Assembly (NCBI GenBank): GCA_002238585.1
Contig: MPMQ01000015.1
Location: 1-64,000 of the forward strand
Direction of reading: 5' to 3'
Source: Kistimonas sp. bin40
GTDB lineage: Bacteria; Pseudomonadota; Gammaproteobacteria; Pseudomonadales; Endozoicomonadaceae
Length of the DNA: 64,000 nucleotides
Under the pieces are notes generated by a model, which was given only the letters and a program-made list of their open reading frames with translations, was not told the origin of the DNA and did not search any database. Made by a program: the position numbers and the translations under genes. Shown one piece after another: positions 8,094 through 16,227 of the stretch; position 1 is the first letter of the stretch, and every line of letters begins with the position of its first letter.

Positions 8094-9941
8094 GTGAATC
8101 CAAGTCATGTCGTCCGTGCGAATGCACTGACCTTTACGCCTGTTGAAGTCCATCCTCCTGCAAGGTTTGAGGCCTTGAGTCAAGGGCGCATCGTACGACA
8201 GCAGCCTGTGGCTGCGCACCTGAGCACTTCAGGTGACGTAGAAATAAACTCCTCACAATATGCCGAGCTCTATACCAGAAAGCCTGCGGCCATAAGCACA
8301 ATAGCCATCAGTGACTCGCAACTCCCCATTAATTATTTGCCGAAGGGATGCCGTGCACCACTGAAGGGGCTGGTGCCCGAGCCAGATCCCAGGTGGCAAC
8401 GGGAATTACAGGCAGGATTGATACAGGACAACTGGTGGCAAAAAGACGCCTGGGGAGATGAGTCGCTGCTGGAGTATCAGAAGTTGGTTGACGAACGGCG
8501 TTGCCTGGGCCCGGACGAGGAATTCAAGTTTGAGCGTCTGACGTCCACGCTCGTAAACATGCAGACTTTCGTGCGCCATATCCGTGCCAACAAACAGTTC
8601 CCGCAGCCCCTGACGGCAGGGGAGGACAAGGCTATGGCATGGGTGGAAAACAAAACGGCAGAGCTACTGGCGGCCAAGGTCCCCTACAAGCGTACCGTGC
8701 ATCTGGCGGTGGCGTTCACGATCCTGTGTGAAATCGTAACGGACCGGCAGATATTGGGGCCTTTGCAGCAACAGCAACCGGTGTTGTTTGACGCCGGCCT
8801 GGCTAAGGTGAAGCAGTGGCCCAGACTTTTGAACACCAGCAAATCCAGCGAGGCCGAATGTTTGCCAACCGCTCTCCTGGACCCGGAGTGGGTAGCATCG
8901 CTGTGCTGGGGCGGTAACAACCCCGGAGGGCAGAATGAAAAAACGCATCTCCTGGCTGCAAAATATTATCTGAGGTATGCACTTGAGACTGTGGTAGACA
9001 ACCCCGAAATTGTGCTTTTCCCGACTTTTGCCGCACTGAATCTTGATGATTTTTGTCGATTCAGTCACTTGCCTGTGTTTCCCATTGCGATGATCACCAG
9101 CTATGCGCTCAATGCGGACGGGCAAATGATGAGTCCCCTGCAGTTCTTCGCCCATGATCTTGGACATATGGGTCTCTTGTCGGAAGTGGGGATGAGCAGT
9201 CATAAGAGTGAGAAGGCCGGGCATAGAGCGCTGGCCAAGCCGGCACTGCGTTTGGCCTGGCGTCGTTTGTTGCTGGACAGGACACCGAGCTGTCTGGCAG
9301 CGCTGAAAATGGACGCAGCCTGCACCCTGCTGTTTTTCCAGCTTATACACGAGCACTGCCCGGGGCTGGTCGCTGAGTATATGGAAAATATCGCTTCCAG
9401 TTTCTGTTTTTGCCTGGAAGAGCTGGCCGAGGCCCGCAGGGAGAATTGGAGAGGTTACGAAGATGTTTACCAGGGTGTGACAGACACTCAGGCCGCCACA
9501 GCGGCTTTCTGGGCGACGCGCTTGTGGCAGGGCTGGCAGGCGGCAGGTTTCGGTCAGATCAAGCACGAGCTGCTGGATGCCTGGGCGCGACGCTTTGTAG
9601 AAGAGGAACTTCCCCGCCTGAAGGAGCACCTGCGCTTTGTCAGCCTGTATAGAGGCAACTTGCGGCAAGCGTTCATCAAATGGAGTGCCCCTGGCGCGTT
9701 AAGCAGTGGAACCACAGCATCGGTTTATATCCCGGCGCAATTGCAGGGCACAGGTGGAGCGAATCTTTTCAGTACTTACGACAAGAGGAGTGGTCTTTGT
9801 CATCTGGACAATACAGATGTCGTCTATTTTCGGGCACTGACCTGCCCGCAATCGTGCCCGGAAATGATAGAAAGGGTCCCGATACCTGTTCCAGAGGTGA
9901 CACTGTTTGCTCCAGGATCGAGCGTCCAGGCCGATGCTTGA
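8094..9941 (+). CDS. Large tandem-family protein, copy 5 (last in array)
   Basis: This 615-residue protein starts at GTG 8094 behind AAAGGAGGGAG. It carries LSQGRIVRQ, LPINYLPKGC, WGGNNPGGQNE, DDFCRFSHLPVFPIAM and NADGQMMSPLQFFAHDLGHM (His354, Asp355, His358). The C-terminus reads HLDNTDVVYFRAL and ends without the Pro-rich tail of the earlier copies. The central variable segment (about residues 225-245) is shorter than in copies 3 and 4. It is the last intact member, followed by a 260-nt gap holding a terminator. All five intact copies retain the HDxxH motif, so purifying selection on that site is likely (inference). Confidence 0.85.
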   Translation: MNPSHVVRANALTFTPVEVHPPARFEALSQGRIVRQQPVAAHLSTSGDVEINSSQYAELYTRKPAAISTIAISDSQLPINYLPKGCRAPLKGLVPEPDPRWQRELQAGLIQDNWWQKDAWGDESLLEYQKLVDERRCLGPDEEFKFERLTSTLVNMQTFVRHIRANKQFPQPLTAGEDKAMAWVENKTAELLAAKVPYKRTVHLAVAFTILCEIVTDRQILGPLQQQQPVLFDAGLAKVKQWPRLLNTSKSSEAECLPTALLDPEWVASLCWGGNNPGGQNEKTHLLAAKYYLRYALETVVDNPEIVLFPTFAALNLDDFCRFSHLPVFPIAMITSYALNADGQMMSPLQFFAHDLGHMGLLSEVGMSSHKSEKAGHRALAKPALRLAWRRLLLDRTPSCLAALKMDAACTLLFFQLIHEHCPGLVAEYMENIASSFCFCLEELAEARRENWRGYEDVYQGVTDTQAATAAFWATRLWQGWQAAGFGQIKHELLDAWARRFVEEELPRLKEHLRFVSLYRGNLRQAFIKWSAPGALSSGTTASVYIPAQLQGTGGANLFSTYDKRSGLCHLDNTDVVYFRALTCPQSCPEMIERVPIPVPEVTLFAPGSSVQADA

Positions 9942-10051
9942 GGCCATGGATACGGATGCGGGTCCCACCAAACCTGAAGCCCGCTTTTTATGATTCTGTT
10001 GTTTATCGGGCAGAAGGAAGAGGACGAGTGATCCGGCTGATGCCGACAGCC

Positions 10052-10076
10052 GCCTTGGTCAACAAGGCTGTTTTTT
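10052..10076 (+). terminator. Rho-independent terminator after the tandem array
   Basis: A GCCTTG / CAAGGC stem with loop GTCAA is followed by TG and six T residues. A weaker candidate with a 5-bp stem and long loop plus TTTTT lies at 9958-9989. Together they close the array transcript before the glycine-zipper gene. Confidence 0.6.
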
Positions 10077-10202
10077 GCCGGCGGACATTTGTCAACCCCT
10101 CCCCTTGTCGCATAGCAGGTAATAGCTGGTACGCCTTAGAATCCATGTTCGGGATAAAGACATGCCTATGACAGGCAAACCGTCGCAAAGGAGTACCAGC
10201 CT

Positions 10203-10766
10203 ATGCCTATGACATCGACGATGGCCCCAGCATCTATCTCTTCCTCATTCCTGCCTGGTAGCAAGCCGGGTGTGGCATCGAGCTTGTCAGCAAAAGACAA
10301 TTCAGGTGCCTTCAATCGTGGTGTGTCCCTGGCTTCTCCGCCAGGTTTGTCATTTCTTCGTCGCGGTGCCGCCGCCTTTGGCCGGGCCATGACCGGAGCA
10401 GGTCACAAGGTTTACAGTTCCTGCAATAGCCTTTCATCCTACTTGAGTGGAGCAGCGCGAGGGCTTTCTTATGGCGGGACGATCGGGCAATACGTTGGAG
10501 CGGCGGCCGGAGGTGTCATTGGTGGGACGTTCGGCTGTGTGGTAGGTGGGCCTTTGGTAGGAGCCACTTTCGCTGCGACAGGCTTCGGTGCTGGCTATCT
10601 GGTTGGTAACCTGGTGGGCCAGAGCCTGGGGGCCGTGACGGTTCTGGCACTCCAGAAGCGTGCTGCGACGAAAGCGAACATAGCACAGCTTCAGAATGCG
10701 AATGCCGAGCTGGTAGCCCGGTTAAGTGCGGCAAGAAGCCCGGAACTGGCAAGTTCAGCAAGCTGA
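10203..10766 (+). CDS. Glycine-zipper membrane-hairpin protein with C-terminal coiled coil
   Basis: This 187-residue protein starts at ATG 10203 behind AAAGGAG. Residues 1-45 are Ser/Pro/Ala-rich and look disordered. Residues ~80-145 are a run of small residues with repeated GxxxG spacing (YGGTIGQYVGAAAGG, then GGPLVGATFAATGFGAGY), typical of glycine-zipper segments that pack as a membrane hairpin. The last ~40 residues (IAQLQNANAELVARL) form a short heptad-like coiled coil. Glycine-zipper domains occur in outer-membrane lipoproteins and in some secreted effectors or pore formers. No lipobox or cleavable signal peptide is visible here, which argues against the lipoprotein option. It is paralogous to 11601-12128. 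Confidence 0.75.
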   Translation: MPMTSTMAPASISSSFLPGSKPGVASSLSAKDNSGAFNRGVSLASPPGLSFLRRGAAAFGRAMTGAGHKVYSSCNSLSSYLSGAARGLSYGGTIGQYVGAAAGGVIGGTFGCVVGGPLVGATFAATGFGAGYLVGNLVGQSLGAVTVLALQKRAATKANIAQLQNANAELVARLSAARSPELASSAS

Positions 10767-11097
10767 TCGGGAGCTTGCTGCCGGGCAAGTCTTCCAGGTG
10801 TTGATCTGTCGTATCTGCGTCCAGGCCGGAATAAAAGAAACAGGCTGGGGCGCAGGCTGCATTGCAAAAGAATGCCGGATAGAGGACCGGTTCGTGTGTG
10901 TATGGCATCTATGTAGACTGGCTTGAGGGACGAGGCAGGAGAATAATGCATTCAGGTCTCGGCCTTTGGTGACCACCCCGGGAACCAGGAGCACTTTCAT
11001 GTGCCGTATTTTCATGTGCCGTATATTGACGCCCAAGCCGTTGAATACCCCTTTGATCTTTCAGGAAATCAATCCCATTTGAGTGGATGTCAGCAAG
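10767..11097. other. Intergenic stretch, no gene seen
   Basis: No open frame with a convincing start is present. A short direct repeat (TTTCATGTGCCGTAT, twice) lies near 10996-11026. The following sequence passes into a decayed copy of the large tandem family. Confidence 0.5.
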
Positions 11098-11430
11098 GAT
11101 GCAAGAGCTTCAGCAGGCCGGGGCGGCCCAGCAGCTGGCTGTTATGCTCATGATGCTGTTTGACACTGTCGTGGACCGTCAGATCATCGTGCCAGGCAGC
11201 AGAAGCTGGTGTTGTTTGGTGTCTGCGTTGAGCGCGTCAATTCCAGGCCAACAGGCTGGAGGTTAATGGAAGGATGCAGCCAAGCCGGGCTGTTTTTTCG
11301 GGGTAGAGGACAAATCCATTGGTTGACATCATCTGGACAACACGGGTCTGGCTTGCTTCATTTCGTTGGGCTTGCCGGAGTTGCGTCAGACAATGGCAGA
11401 GCCAATCCCTGTCTTTGAGGAGGAGGCAAG
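11098..11430 (+). pseudogene. Decayed fragments of the large tandem family
   Basis: Two stretches still translate to family blocks. Around 11098-11200 the frame gives LAVMLMMLFDTVVDRQI, matching the LAFALMMLCEIVTDRQV block of copy 2. Around 11327-11420 it gives HLDNTGLACFISLGLPELRQ, matching the C-terminal HLDNTDLAYFTALAFP block. The ~900 nt expected between them is reduced to about 120 nt, and stops interrupt the frame. This relic shows that the large family once extended, or was copied, into the glycine-zipper locus. Confidence 0.65.
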
Positions 11431-11600
11431 GTTTGCGATGCTGATCATCTTCTGGCCAGGGGTGTTGATCATTGGCCATGGGTTCCTGTCAAGTTCGCCT
11501 CTTGTCGAATAGAGGGCAGAGGTTGATGCGGCGTAGACTTCAGATTCGACACAAGTTAAGTGTCGGCAACAATCCAACGATTACACAGGAGTACTGGCTT

Positions 11601-12128
11601 ATGATCACCAGAATAGAAGTTGCCAAACCCAGTGCCACCAATAGCGGCACGCTTCCTGTAAAACCAAAGGTCGCCTTCGGGCACCAGGTGTCCGTGTCCA
11701 AGCCTGCAGGCTTTTCAGCTTTTGGCTGCGGTATCCTGGCCCTGGGCCGCAAGATAATCGACTTCCCCGGCTTGATCTTCCGTACCTGCAAGAGCGCATC
11801 ATCCTACACATCTGCGGCACTTAAGGGTCTTTCATATGGCGGTACGATCGGCCAGGGCGTTGGGTTTGTGGCCGGGGCTACATTTGGTGGGGTGACCGGC
11901 ACGGTGACGGCTGGACCCTTGGGAGGCTTTGCTGGTGCTTCGGTCGGAGCCTTGTATGGTTATGCGGTCGGTAACATGCTGGGCCAGACAGTAGGGGCTG
12001 CGGTAGGGATTGCGCGCAAAAAATCCCAGGAGCAGAAGGCAATAGTTGAACAGCTCCAGCAAGCTAACAGGGATCTGACCGCTCAGCTTCTCGGCAAGGG
12101 GCACAGCGTCGACTATGTAACCTGCTGA
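11601..12128 (+). CDS. Glycine-zipper membrane-hairpin protein, second copy
   Basis: ATG 11601 follows ACAGGAGTACTGGCTT, aligned with the GGAGTACCAGCCT leader of the first copy, so it is preferred over the longer frame opening at 11472. The product has 175 residues. It keeps the order of the paralogue at 10203: a variable Ser/Thr/Pro-rich N-terminus, LKGLSYGGTIGQGVG, a Gly-rich zipper (GATFGGVTGTVTAGPLGGFAGASVGALYGYAVGN in part), then a basic turn RKKSQEQ and a C-terminal heptad segment VEQLQQANRDLTAQL. The core and leader sequence are similar enough to indicate tandem duplication around the decayed large-family gene. The product is a predicted membrane-active protein of unknown function. Confidence 0.75.
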   Translation: MITRIEVAKPSATNSGTLPVKPKVAFGHQVSVSKPAGFSAFGCGILALGRKIIDFPGLIFRTCKSASSYTSAALKGLSYGGTIGQGVGFVAGATFGGVTGTVTAGPLGGFAGASVGALYGYAVGNMLGQTVGAAVGIARKKSQEQKAIVEQLQQANRDLTAQLLGKGHSVDYVTC

Positions 12129-12160
12129 CCGGAAGGCTGCCGCCCTGGCAGCCTCGCAAG

Positions 12161-12192
12161 AGCCGACCTGTCAGGGTCGGCTTCTTCCCCTT
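12161..12192 (+). terminator. Terminator-like hairpin after second glycine-zipper gene
   Basis: A perfect 8-bp AGCCGACC / GGTCGGCT stem with a 6-nt loop is followed by a pyrimidine-rich TCTTCCCCTTT. A second hairpin (GGCTGCC / GGCAGCC, 12135-12153) lies just upstream. Confidence 0.55.
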
Positions 12193-12315
12193 TCCTTGAT
12201 GTATCGCAAATGCACTTGAGTGTCGGGATTCCTGGCGTTTTTCTTTTTGGCTTGCCCTGTGCGCGTTTATGGCTAGCTTTAGTAAGGAAAGAGCAATAAG
12301 CCTAACAGGTGTCTC

Positions 12316-12642
12316 ATGGACGAGAAGACCGTCAAACAACTCGCGCTGATCATTACGGCCAACTGTTTACGCAACACGGCAGTAGAAAAGGTGCGACAAC
12401 AAGCCTTGTCAGACCCACTCAGTGAGCGGGATCTGCAACATTTGCACAAAGCTATGTCCGACCGGATGTATACCTTTTTGACCTATCTCCTCGGCAAACC
12501 TGCCCGCGAATACGCCGCTCTTATGGAAGAGTTGACGCGCCACTACCCGACAGACTGGCCCATGCCCGAACTGGACAGCACTTTGGTCCAGATCGTCGGT
12601 GACAACACCCAGGAGCACATGCTCGGTGGTCTGCGCGCCTGA
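12316..12642 (+). CDS. Small hypothetical protein, 108 aa
   Basis: ATG 12316 follows an AACAGGTG leader. The protein is soluble and largely helical, with a KQLALIITANCLRN start, a central LSERDLQHLHKAMSDRMYTF segment and a conserved-looking end (GDNTQEHMLGGLRA). It has no signal peptide or metal motif. I do not recognise the family. It is transcribed away from the array and converges on ubiX across a hairpin at 12659-12678. The codon usage looks like the chromosomal genes rather than the array, so it is probably a core-genome gene. Confidence 0.6.
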   Translation: MDEKTVKQLALIITANCLRNTAVEKVRQQALSDPLSERDLQHLHKAMSDRMYTFLTYLLGKPAREYAALMEELTRHYPTDWPMPELDSTLVQIVGDNTQEHMLGGLRA

Positions 12643-12658
12643 AACTCCTGCTCACACT

Positions 12659-12678
12659 GGCCGTTGTCACAAACGGCC
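12659..12678. terminator. Hairpin between convergent genes
   Basis: A GGCCGTT / AACGGCC stem with loop GTCACA lies between the 108-aa gene and the end of ubiX. There is no strong T-run on either side, so it is at best a weak bidirectional terminator. Confidence 0.4.
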
Positions 12679-12686
12679 GGCCCTGT

Positions 12687-13334
12687 TTATCCAGCCTGCT
12701 CAGTGCCACCCTGTCCCCATCGAGGGATCAGGGTGTGCTCCACCTCCAACTGATCAAGAATTCGAGCCACAATAAAGTCGAGCAAGGCCGCCACACTGGA
12801 AGGCCGGTGATATAAGCCTGGCGACGCGGGCAGAATCACCGCATTCATTCGACTCAGTTTCAGCATGTTTTCAAGATGGATAGCCGACAGCGGCGATTCT
12901 CTGGGCACCAACACCAGTTTTCTTCCTTCTTTCAAGGCGACATCTGCGGCCCTCTCAATCAGGCAATTACTGGCACCTGCGGCTATGGCGGAAATGACCC
13001 CCATACTGGCCGGGCATATGACCATGGGGCAGCGAATGCCGCTGCCGGACGCCACAGGCGCCATCCAGTTTTCCTCGCCGAACACCCGGATACGGCCTTC
13101 GTCCACCTGATAGTGTGTCCTCAGGGCCTGCTCCAGCGCACGGGGATTGGAGGGGAGGCGCAAGCTCGTTTCCGTGGCTGACACCAGCCGGGCTGCCTTG
13201 CTGATCATAAAGAAGACAGTCCGGTTGGCGGCCAGCAAGCACTCCAGCAGTCGCCAGGTGTAGGGCGCACCGGAGGCTCCTGTCATGCCAAGGACAATGA
13301 TTTGCTCACGCGAAGCCGAAGAGTTCCCGTTCAT
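12687..13334 (-). CDS. ubiX: Flavin prenyltransferase UbiX
   Basis: This 215-residue flavoprotein prenylates FMN to make the cofactor for the decarboxylase UbiD in ubiquinone synthesis. Its N-terminal IIVLGMTGASGAPYTWRLLE is the FMN-binding start of the family. The C-terminal half has the ERAADVALKEGRKLVLVPRE and PASPGLYHRP signatures of UbiX. The length is normal. Its ATG overlaps the TGA of mpl (ATGA at 13331-13334), so the two are translationally coupled, an arrangement common in Pseudomonas-like bacteria. The extra N-terminal residues MNGNSSASREQ are variable in the family. Confidence 0.95.
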   Translation of the reverse strand: MNGNSSASREQIIVLGMTGASGAPYTWRLLECLLAANRTVFFMISKAARLVSATETSLRLPSNPRALEQALRTHYQVDEGRIRVFGEENWMAPVASGSGIRCPMVICPASMGVISAIAAGASNCLIERAADVALKEGRKLVLVPRESPLSAIHLENMLKLSRMNAVILPASPGLYHRPSSVAALLDFIVARILDQLEVEHTLIPRWGQGGTEQAG

Positions 13335-14713
13335 AGCGGCGTCCCGAGAGCCTGCACCAGCTTGTGGCGCAGGCCGCCGAAGTCGCCATTGCTCATGAGG
13401 ACGATATGCTCGTTGGGTCTGCGGGTTTGCACTATGTGGCGTACCAGCGCATCAATATCGGTTTCCAGCCGGGTCGGCACGGGACTGGCCTCCAGTTCAT
13501 GGGCCAGTTTCCAGGAGACATCGGGACCTTGAAACCAGACTGCTTCCGAAGCGCTGGCCGCCGATGGGGCCAGTTTTCCTGCGTGTACGCCCATTTTCAT
13601 GGTGTTGGAGCGCGGTTCAATGACGGCTCGAATGAAGTTCTTGTCACCGATGCGGGCCCGTAAGCCGCGCAAGGTGGCCGCGATGGCGGTGGGATGGTGC
13701 GCAAAGTCATCGTAGAGCTTGACGCCGTCGGGGTAGGAGGCCAGCAGTTCCATACGTCGTTTTACTCCCTGGAAATTTCCGAGAGCCTGACAAGCTGTTG
13801 TCAGGGGAACGCCTATCTGATGGGCTGCCACTATGGCTGCCAGCGCATTGTCCCGATTGTGCTGGCCGATCCAGTCCCAATGGACACGCCCGGCGATGGT
13901 GCCCTTGTGTGAGATGGTGAAACAGCTGCTGTCATTGGAGCTGTCTTCGGCCTCTGCCTGGCCGCCGGGGCCGTAGCGACAGACGGTGCTCCAGCAGCCC
14001 TGGTCAAGCACTTCCTCAATCTGTGGTGTTGCGGTTGGGACTATGATGTGTCCGGCAGACGGAACAGTGCGAATGAGATGATGAAACTGGCGCTGGATAT
14101 CAGCAAGGCTGGCGAAGATGTCTGCATGATCAAACTCCAGATTGTTCAGGATCAGAGTTTGGGGGCGGTAGTGAATGAACTTGGAACGCTTGTCGAAGAA
14201 GGCGGTGTCGTACTCGTCGGCCTCTATGACAAAGAATTTCTGGTTTTGTCCCTGGGTTGTTTTTTTTGCGAGCCGGGCCGAGAGTCCGAAGTTTTTCGGA
14301 ATGCCACCAATCAGGAAGCCGGGTTGCAGGCCAGCATATTCAAGGATCCAGGCCAGCATGCTGGATGTGCTTGTTTTTCCGTGGGTGCCGGCCACGGCCA
14401 GAATCTGGTGTCCGGGCAGCACGGACTCTGCGAGGAATTGGGGGCCTGATGTATAGGGCAGAGCCTGGTTGAGGACGTGCTCGACCAGCGGGTTTCCTCG
14501 CGAGAGGGCATTGCCGATCACGAACAGATCCGGTTTTGCCGCCAGTGCCTGCAGGTCATAGGGGAAGATACGGATTCCCTGCTCTTCGAGTTGGGTGCTC
14601 ATGGGAGGGTAGATACTCTCGTCACAGCCGGTGACCTGGTAACCCGCTTGTCGGGCGAGGAGGGCCAGGCTACCCATAAAGGTGCCGCAGATGCCTAAAA
14701 TATGTACGTGCAT
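13331..14713 (-). CDS. mpl: UDP-N-acetylmuramate:tripeptide ligase Mpl (murein recycling)
   Basis: Mpl joins L-Ala-gamma-D-Glu-meso-Dap tripeptide, recovered from old murein, to UDP-MurNAc in the cytoplasm. The start MHVHILGICGTFMGSLALLA matches the family, so ATG 14713 (460 aa) is preferred. A GTG four codons upstream at 14725 would add MLNS. The Mur-ligase ATP loop AGTHGKTSTSSML, the central FVIEADEYDTAFFDKRSKF and the C-terminal IEPRSNTMKMG block are all present. No strong ribosome binding site is seen before either start. It is followed by ubiX with a 4-nt overlap. Its presence implies a peptidoglycan cell wall that is recycled. Confidence 0.95.
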   Translation of the reverse strand: MHVHILGICGTFMGSLALLARQAGYQVTGCDESIYPPMSTQLEEQGIRIFPYDLQALAAKPDLFVIGNALSRGNPLVEHVLNQALPYTSGPQFLAESVLPGHQILAVAGTHGKTSTSSMLAWILEYAGLQPGFLIGGIPKNFGLSARLAKKTTQGQNQKFFVIEADEYDTAFFDKRSKFIHYRPQTLILNNLEFDHADIFASLADIQRQFHHLIRTVPSAGHIIVPTATPQIEEVLDQGCWSTVCRYGPGGQAEAEDSSNDSSCFTISHKGTIAGRVHWDWIGQHNRDNALAAIVAAHQIGVPLTTACQALGNFQGVKRRMELLASYPDGVKLYDDFAHHPTAIAATLRGLRARIGDKNFIRAVIEPRSNTMKMGVHAGKLAPSAASASEAVWFQGPDVSWKLAHELEASPVPTRLETDIDALVRHIVQTRRPNEHIVLMSNGDFGGLRHKLVQALGTPL

Positions 14714-15189
14714 GGAATTGAGCACCAGTCACAGGTTCAGCCAGTGGGCCATTGTACGGAAACAGGCCGTCTTCTTGCCAGCAGGACCTGCCTTTGTGCC
14801 AGTTTTTGTGGTGAGAGGGGGCTGCCGGGCAGGTGCAGCCTTGCGGTCTGAGAAATCTGGGTGCTTGAGGTACTGGTTTTTCAGGAGGCTGTCTTTGAGG
14901 GTTTCAGAGTGTTTGCAGATGGAACAAGTCGCTTCAGGTGGTGGGTGTTTTACTCTTTCAAATCATTGCGATGCGGCACCTGAATGCCAGGCCTTGACCG
15001 ATATATATTAAATCAGGTTTACTTCTTTATAGAGGAGCGGTTATGTGTTTTCGTGAAGATAAAGAAGGTACAAATAAAGAGGTTGACATGAAAAGAGAAC
15101 CTGGGCGTGCGGGTATGGAGTGATAACTCCAGATCAGGTACAAAGGGCCATACTTCTATTAATTAAAGAGATGCAAAAGGATTTTGCAT
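14714..15189. other. Intergenic region turning AT-rich
   Basis: This 476-nt gap lies between the divergent mpl and the secreted-protein gene. Its right half is clearly richer in A and T than the surrounding chromosome, marking the left side of an island that runs to about 16200. It contains one candidate small ORF (15043-15123). I see no RNA gene or clear promoter. Confidence 0.5.
15043..15123 (+). CDS. Candidate 26-aa small ORF
   Basis: ATG 15043 sits six nt after AGAGGAG and runs 26 codons to TGA. The peptide is highly charged (MCFREDKEGTNKEV at its start). The good ribosome binding site is the main support, and it could be a leader peptide or chance. Confidence 0.25.
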   Translation: MCFREDKEGTNKEVDMKREPGRAGME

Positions 15190-16044
15190 ATGATTTTAGA
15201 AAAGCGTTTTCGCGTTCTACGCGCATCTATTTCATTGTCTATACTTCTTTCGCTGTTTTGCAGTGGAGCCTTTGCTGTTGGTTTCCATGAAATGCCAGTC
15301 TGGGATCCTGATGTGAAATACAGGCGTGGGAGTGTTGTGAGTCATAAGACTGATATTTACATAAGTATTCTTCCCAAAAAGGGAATCTCTCCGGGTAGTA
15401 ACAAGGTGGCTTGGAGACAAGTTAAATATAACAAGCATAATGCGTTGCGTCCTCACAAACTCTATCTGCTTGGTGCTGTTGTTGCTCATGATGGGAAATA
15501 CTACATTTCAAAGAAAATAAACGTACCAAGAGGAGTGTCCTCTCTGAATAATGGCCATCGCTGGCTCGAGTTCACTCATCCGGCTATGGGTTTTAACTTG
15601 CCGGAGGATACGGAATATTCTGAAGAAATGAGAACCTTGGTGGGTATTGATACTAATGGCAACGGCATTCGTGATGATTACGAGGAAAAAATCATCATGA
15701 GCGACTTGCCTGCCCCGGTAAAAACAGCAGCACTAGGGGCTGGTGTTGCTTACGGAAATTTGATTGTTACAGGGGCTGGCGCGGAGGCTTCCAGTGAGAC
15801 AGAAGCCGGCGCTATTCTACAAGGCATGGTATTGGCAAAGCTTTGCCAGCGGCAGTTTTCCAGGCAGACTTCAGGTAAAACCTGGTCTGAGTCGGCGTAC
15901 TTCGATACGCTGGATCGTGTAGAAGCGAAATACAAACTTCAGAGTGCGTTGGCTCGCATGATTGACCAGCGTTCTTTCTCCATTCCCGAAGGTGATCCCT
16001 GTGAACAATTAGTTAGTAGCACAGTAAAGGTAGTAGGACAGTAA
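15190..16044 (+). CDS. Secreted protein with two carbohydrate-binding-like repeats and a calcium loop
   Basis: ATG 15190 follows AAAAGGA at 9 nt, so it is chosen over TTG 15184; the product has 284 residues. A signal peptide (basic start, hydrophobic ISLSILLSLFCSGAFA) ends near residue 30. Two repeats follow with the pattern W/L...Y..G..V.....YYIS...P.....W: VWDPDVKYRRGSVVSH...AWRQV and RPHKLYLLGAVVAHDGKYY...RWLEF. These resemble the aromatic-rich chitin-binding CBM5/12 fold. A DTNGNGIRDDYE stretch looks like an EF-hand or type-3 calcium loop. The rest is unfamiliar. It may bind host or environmental glycans (inference). The region is AT-rich and next to an IS remnant, suggesting transfer. 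Confidence 0.7.
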   Translation: MILEKRFRVLRASISLSILLSLFCSGAFAVGFHEMPVWDPDVKYRRGSVVSHKTDIYISILPKKGISPGSNKVAWRQVKYNKHNALRPHKLYLLGAVVAHDGKYYISKKINVPRGVSSLNNGHRWLEFTHPAMGFNLPEDTEYSEEMRTLVGIDTNGNGIRDDYEEKIIMSDLPAPVKTAALGAGVAYGNLIVTGAGAEASSETEAGAILQGMVLAKLCQRQFSRQTSGKTWSESAYFDTLDRVEAKYKLQSALARMIDQRSFSIPEGDPCEQLVSSTVKVVGQ

Positions 16045-16057
16045 AGGGAATTCTGTG

Positions 16058-16186
16058 ATGCTGAATATTAAAAAAGCATTTGTACTGGTGCTGTCCATAG
16101 AATTTCCCCATAATGCGCTCGCAAACTGTGAGGGGAATGTCGACAGCGTGGATTCACACCATACCAATGGTGTTAACGCCAGTTAG
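16058..16186 (+). pseudogene. Exported-protein gene truncated by IS21 insertion
   Basis: ATG 16058 follows AAAGGGA and encodes a typical signal-peptide start (MLNIKKAFVLVLSIEF, then ALA cleavage-like). After about 38 codons the frame runs into TGTTAACGCCAGTTAG, the end of the IS21-family remnant, and stops at 16184-16186. Only 14 nt separate it from the preceding secreted-protein gene, so the two were probably one operon. The lost remainder is not found beyond the element. Confidence 0.5.
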
Positions 16187-16227
16187 AAATGTCCTCATTT
16201 CATCAGTTTGAGATGTCCTGTTTTCAC

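Larger units (their letters stand above)
1..9941 (+). repeat. Tandem array of six copies of one large gene family
   Basis: Five long paralogous genes and one internally deleted pseudogene lie head to tail on the plus strand with gaps of only 75-83 nt. Both the genes and their spacers are repeated, so the duplicated unit is about 1.9-2.0 kb. No terminator-like hairpin is seen in the spacers. The first good terminator follows the last copy at 10052-10076, so the array may be one transcript. The left limit of the array is not visible. Confidence 0.85.
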
